From Chloracidobacterium thermophilum B (lineage in GTDB: Bacteria; Acidobacteriota; Blastocatellia; Chloracidobacteriales; Chloracidobacteriaceae): a DNA stretch of 64,000 nucleotides. The notes below the pieces were generated by a model. The model did no database searches. It was not told the DNA's origin and saw nothing but the letters and a program-made list of their open reading frames with translations. Position numbers and translations under genes: made by a program. Position 1 is the first letter of the stretch, and each line of letters starts with the position of its first letter. The stretch spans positions 1,409,501 through 1,473,500 of the forward strand of contig NC_016024.1 in NCBI RefSeq assembly GCF_000226295.1, in the 5' to 3' direction. Shown in pieces: positions 62,921 to 64,000 of this stretch.

Positions 62921-64000
62921 ATGGTATTCCGTTCCTACCCCACCTGGCTCGTGGTTGGAGTCAGTCTGACCATCACCCTGCTCGGACTGCTCAACCTGAT
63001 GGACCGTGCTGTGCAACCCCCGCCGGCCGATGATGGCGTGCGCTGGCGCGCCACACCCCAGGGGTTGGTGGCCGAAAGTGTCCGTCCGGGCAGCTCGGCT
63101 GAGCGGGCAGGTGTCATCCGGGGGGACGTTCTGCGGGCCATCATGGTTGAAACCAATTCCCAGGAGCCGCCGGAGCCACTAGCCGTCACCAAGGAATGGC
63201 AACTTCAGTACTACCTGGATGAGTACGTCCATGTCGGCGGCAATGCCATCTACCTTGTCGAACGCTACAATCCCCTGGGTTTGAGTCTTGGTCTTTGGCA
63301 GGCCGAGCTGCGTCACCTGGACCCGCAACCCAGCCGCTTCGGGCTTGAGGTCTATGCCGCCTTTGTCGGCACGCTGTACCTGCTCATCGGGTTGGTTGTC
63401 TTCGCCAAACACAGACACACCTCCCAGGCGCTCCACTTTTTTGTCATCTGCGCCTTGTCGTTCATTTATCTTGTCTGGAACACCAGTGGGGCACTGACAA
63501 CTTTTGACACTGCCATTCTCTGGGCCGACCGGGTCTCACTGATTGTGCTGTGCCCGATTTTTCTGCACTTCTGCGCCACTTTCCCCCTGCGCAGTGCGTG
63601 GCTGGAACGCCGTCGCCGTCTTATCTGGTTGATGTATGGACCGGCTCTTGTCCTGGCGCTGTTCGAGACCCTCCACCTGTCTCTGGGGCGCTACAGCACC
63701 TGGTTGCTCGACCTGCGTCCGCTGCTTGACCAACTCACCCTGATCCATTTTGCCGTAGCCTTTGCCGCTGCCCTCAGCGTTGTCACGGTGACGTTCTTCC
63801 AGACGGAAACCCCACTGCTCAAGCAGCAGATGAAATGGATGGTGGTGGGTCTGACGCTGGGCATTGTCCCGTGGCTGGCTTTCTACGGAGTGCCGGTTGT
63901 GGCGGGCGTTGAGCCAACGCCAATCATGGAGGCCCTGGCGCTGGGTCCGACCGTTTTCATCCCCCTGTCCTTTGGCTACGCCATCGTTCGCTACCGCCTC
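62921..64000 (+). CDS. PDZ-domain multi-pass membrane sensor (cut by window edge)
   Basis: The frame starts at ATG 62921 and is still open at the window end (360 codons seen). An N-terminal membrane helix (WLVVGVSLTITLLGLLNLM) precedes a periplasmic PDZ-like domain (VAESVRPGSSAERAGVIRGD). At least six further helices follow (YAAFVGTLYLLIGLVVFA, LIVLCPIFLHFCATFPLR, QQMKWMVVGLTLGIVPWLAF, FGYAIVRYRL). This is the usual N-terminus of Acidobacteria sensor histidine kinases or PP2C-type regulators; the output domain lies outside the window. It starts 5 bases after the barrel gene stop. Confidence 0.8.
   Translation, partial: MVFRSYPTWLVVGVSLTITLLGLLNLMDRAVQPPPADDGVRWRATPQGLVAESVRPGSSAERAGVIRGDVLRAIMVETNSQEPPEPLAVTKEWQLQYYLDEYVHVGGNAIYLVERYNPLGLSLGLWQAELRHLDPQPSRFGLEVYAAFVGTLYLLIGLVVFAKHRHTSQALHFFVICALSFIYLVWNTSGALTTFDTAILWADRVSLIVLCPIFLHFCATFPLRSAWLERRRRLIWLMYGPALVLALFETLHLSLGRYSTWLLDLRPLLDQLTLIHFAVAFAAALSVVTVTFFQTETPLLKQQMKWMVVGLTLGIVPWLAFYGVPVVAGVEPTPIMEALALGPTVFIPLSFGYAIVRYRL

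Overview
The window is about 64 kb of GC-rich DNA from a chlorophototrophic acidobacterium, most likely Chloracidobacterium or a close relative. Three things point there. Acidobacterial families are present: an Oar-like TonB receptor, a VWFA-related acidobacterial-domain protein, S9 peptidases and a DUF5916 barrel. Pigment genes are present: a (bacterio)chlorophyll synthase of the BchG/ChlG family, phytoene synthase CrtB and a CruA-type lycopene cyclase. There is also a polyphosphate glucokinase. This is inference from gene content; I could not search a database. I recognised no rRNA, tRNA or CRISPR array.

Left part (1-9 kb): the 3' end of moeA, a DUF5916 outer-membrane protein, a proline-rich membrane protein, an S9 peptidase with an unusual C-terminal extension, and a convergent 7TMR-DISM sensor kinase. 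Next (9.0-19.5 kb) is a tightly coupled three-gene defence-type operon: an SNF2 helicase with DUF3883, a DUF1156 DNA methyltransferase, and a DUF499 ATPase with a Swt1-like HEPN domain. The methyltransferase gene is the most striking object here. It carries, all in frame, a complete REP-associated tyrosine transposase (RAYT) domain and REP-like GC-rich palindromes at five positions, yet remains one open frame of 1203 codons.

Middle (19.6-47 kb): a FixL/FixJ-like pair; an Oar-like TonB receptor with a structured leader; a second S9 peptidase; trmFO and a VWFA protein; a compact run of small protein, Nudix, glycosyltransferase 2, DagK and glycosyltransferase 9; HIT, Ser/Thr kinase and OmpA lipoprotein genes; an RTX-repeat protein with an M91 metalloprotease domain; a double-FHA sensor kinase flanked by a frameshifted TPR-CHAT gene and a CHAT remnant; CruA-type cyclase; an orphan peptide-binding lipoprotein; and LOG.

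Right part (47-64 kb): a mostly leftward run covering mobA, a small conserved gene, fabG, a CPBP protease, plsC, three sugar kinases (FGGY, glucokinase, polyphosphate glucokinase) and crtB. Divergent from crtB is the BchG-family synthase with a 65-residue gene directly behind it. Then come an epimerase, a receiver-kinase hybrid, coaBC, glpX, a plug-less TonB-receptor-like barrel, and a PDZ membrane sensor that runs off the right edge. The glucose-phosphorylating cluster, membrane-lipid genes and pigment genes fit a photoheterotroph that takes up organic carbon.
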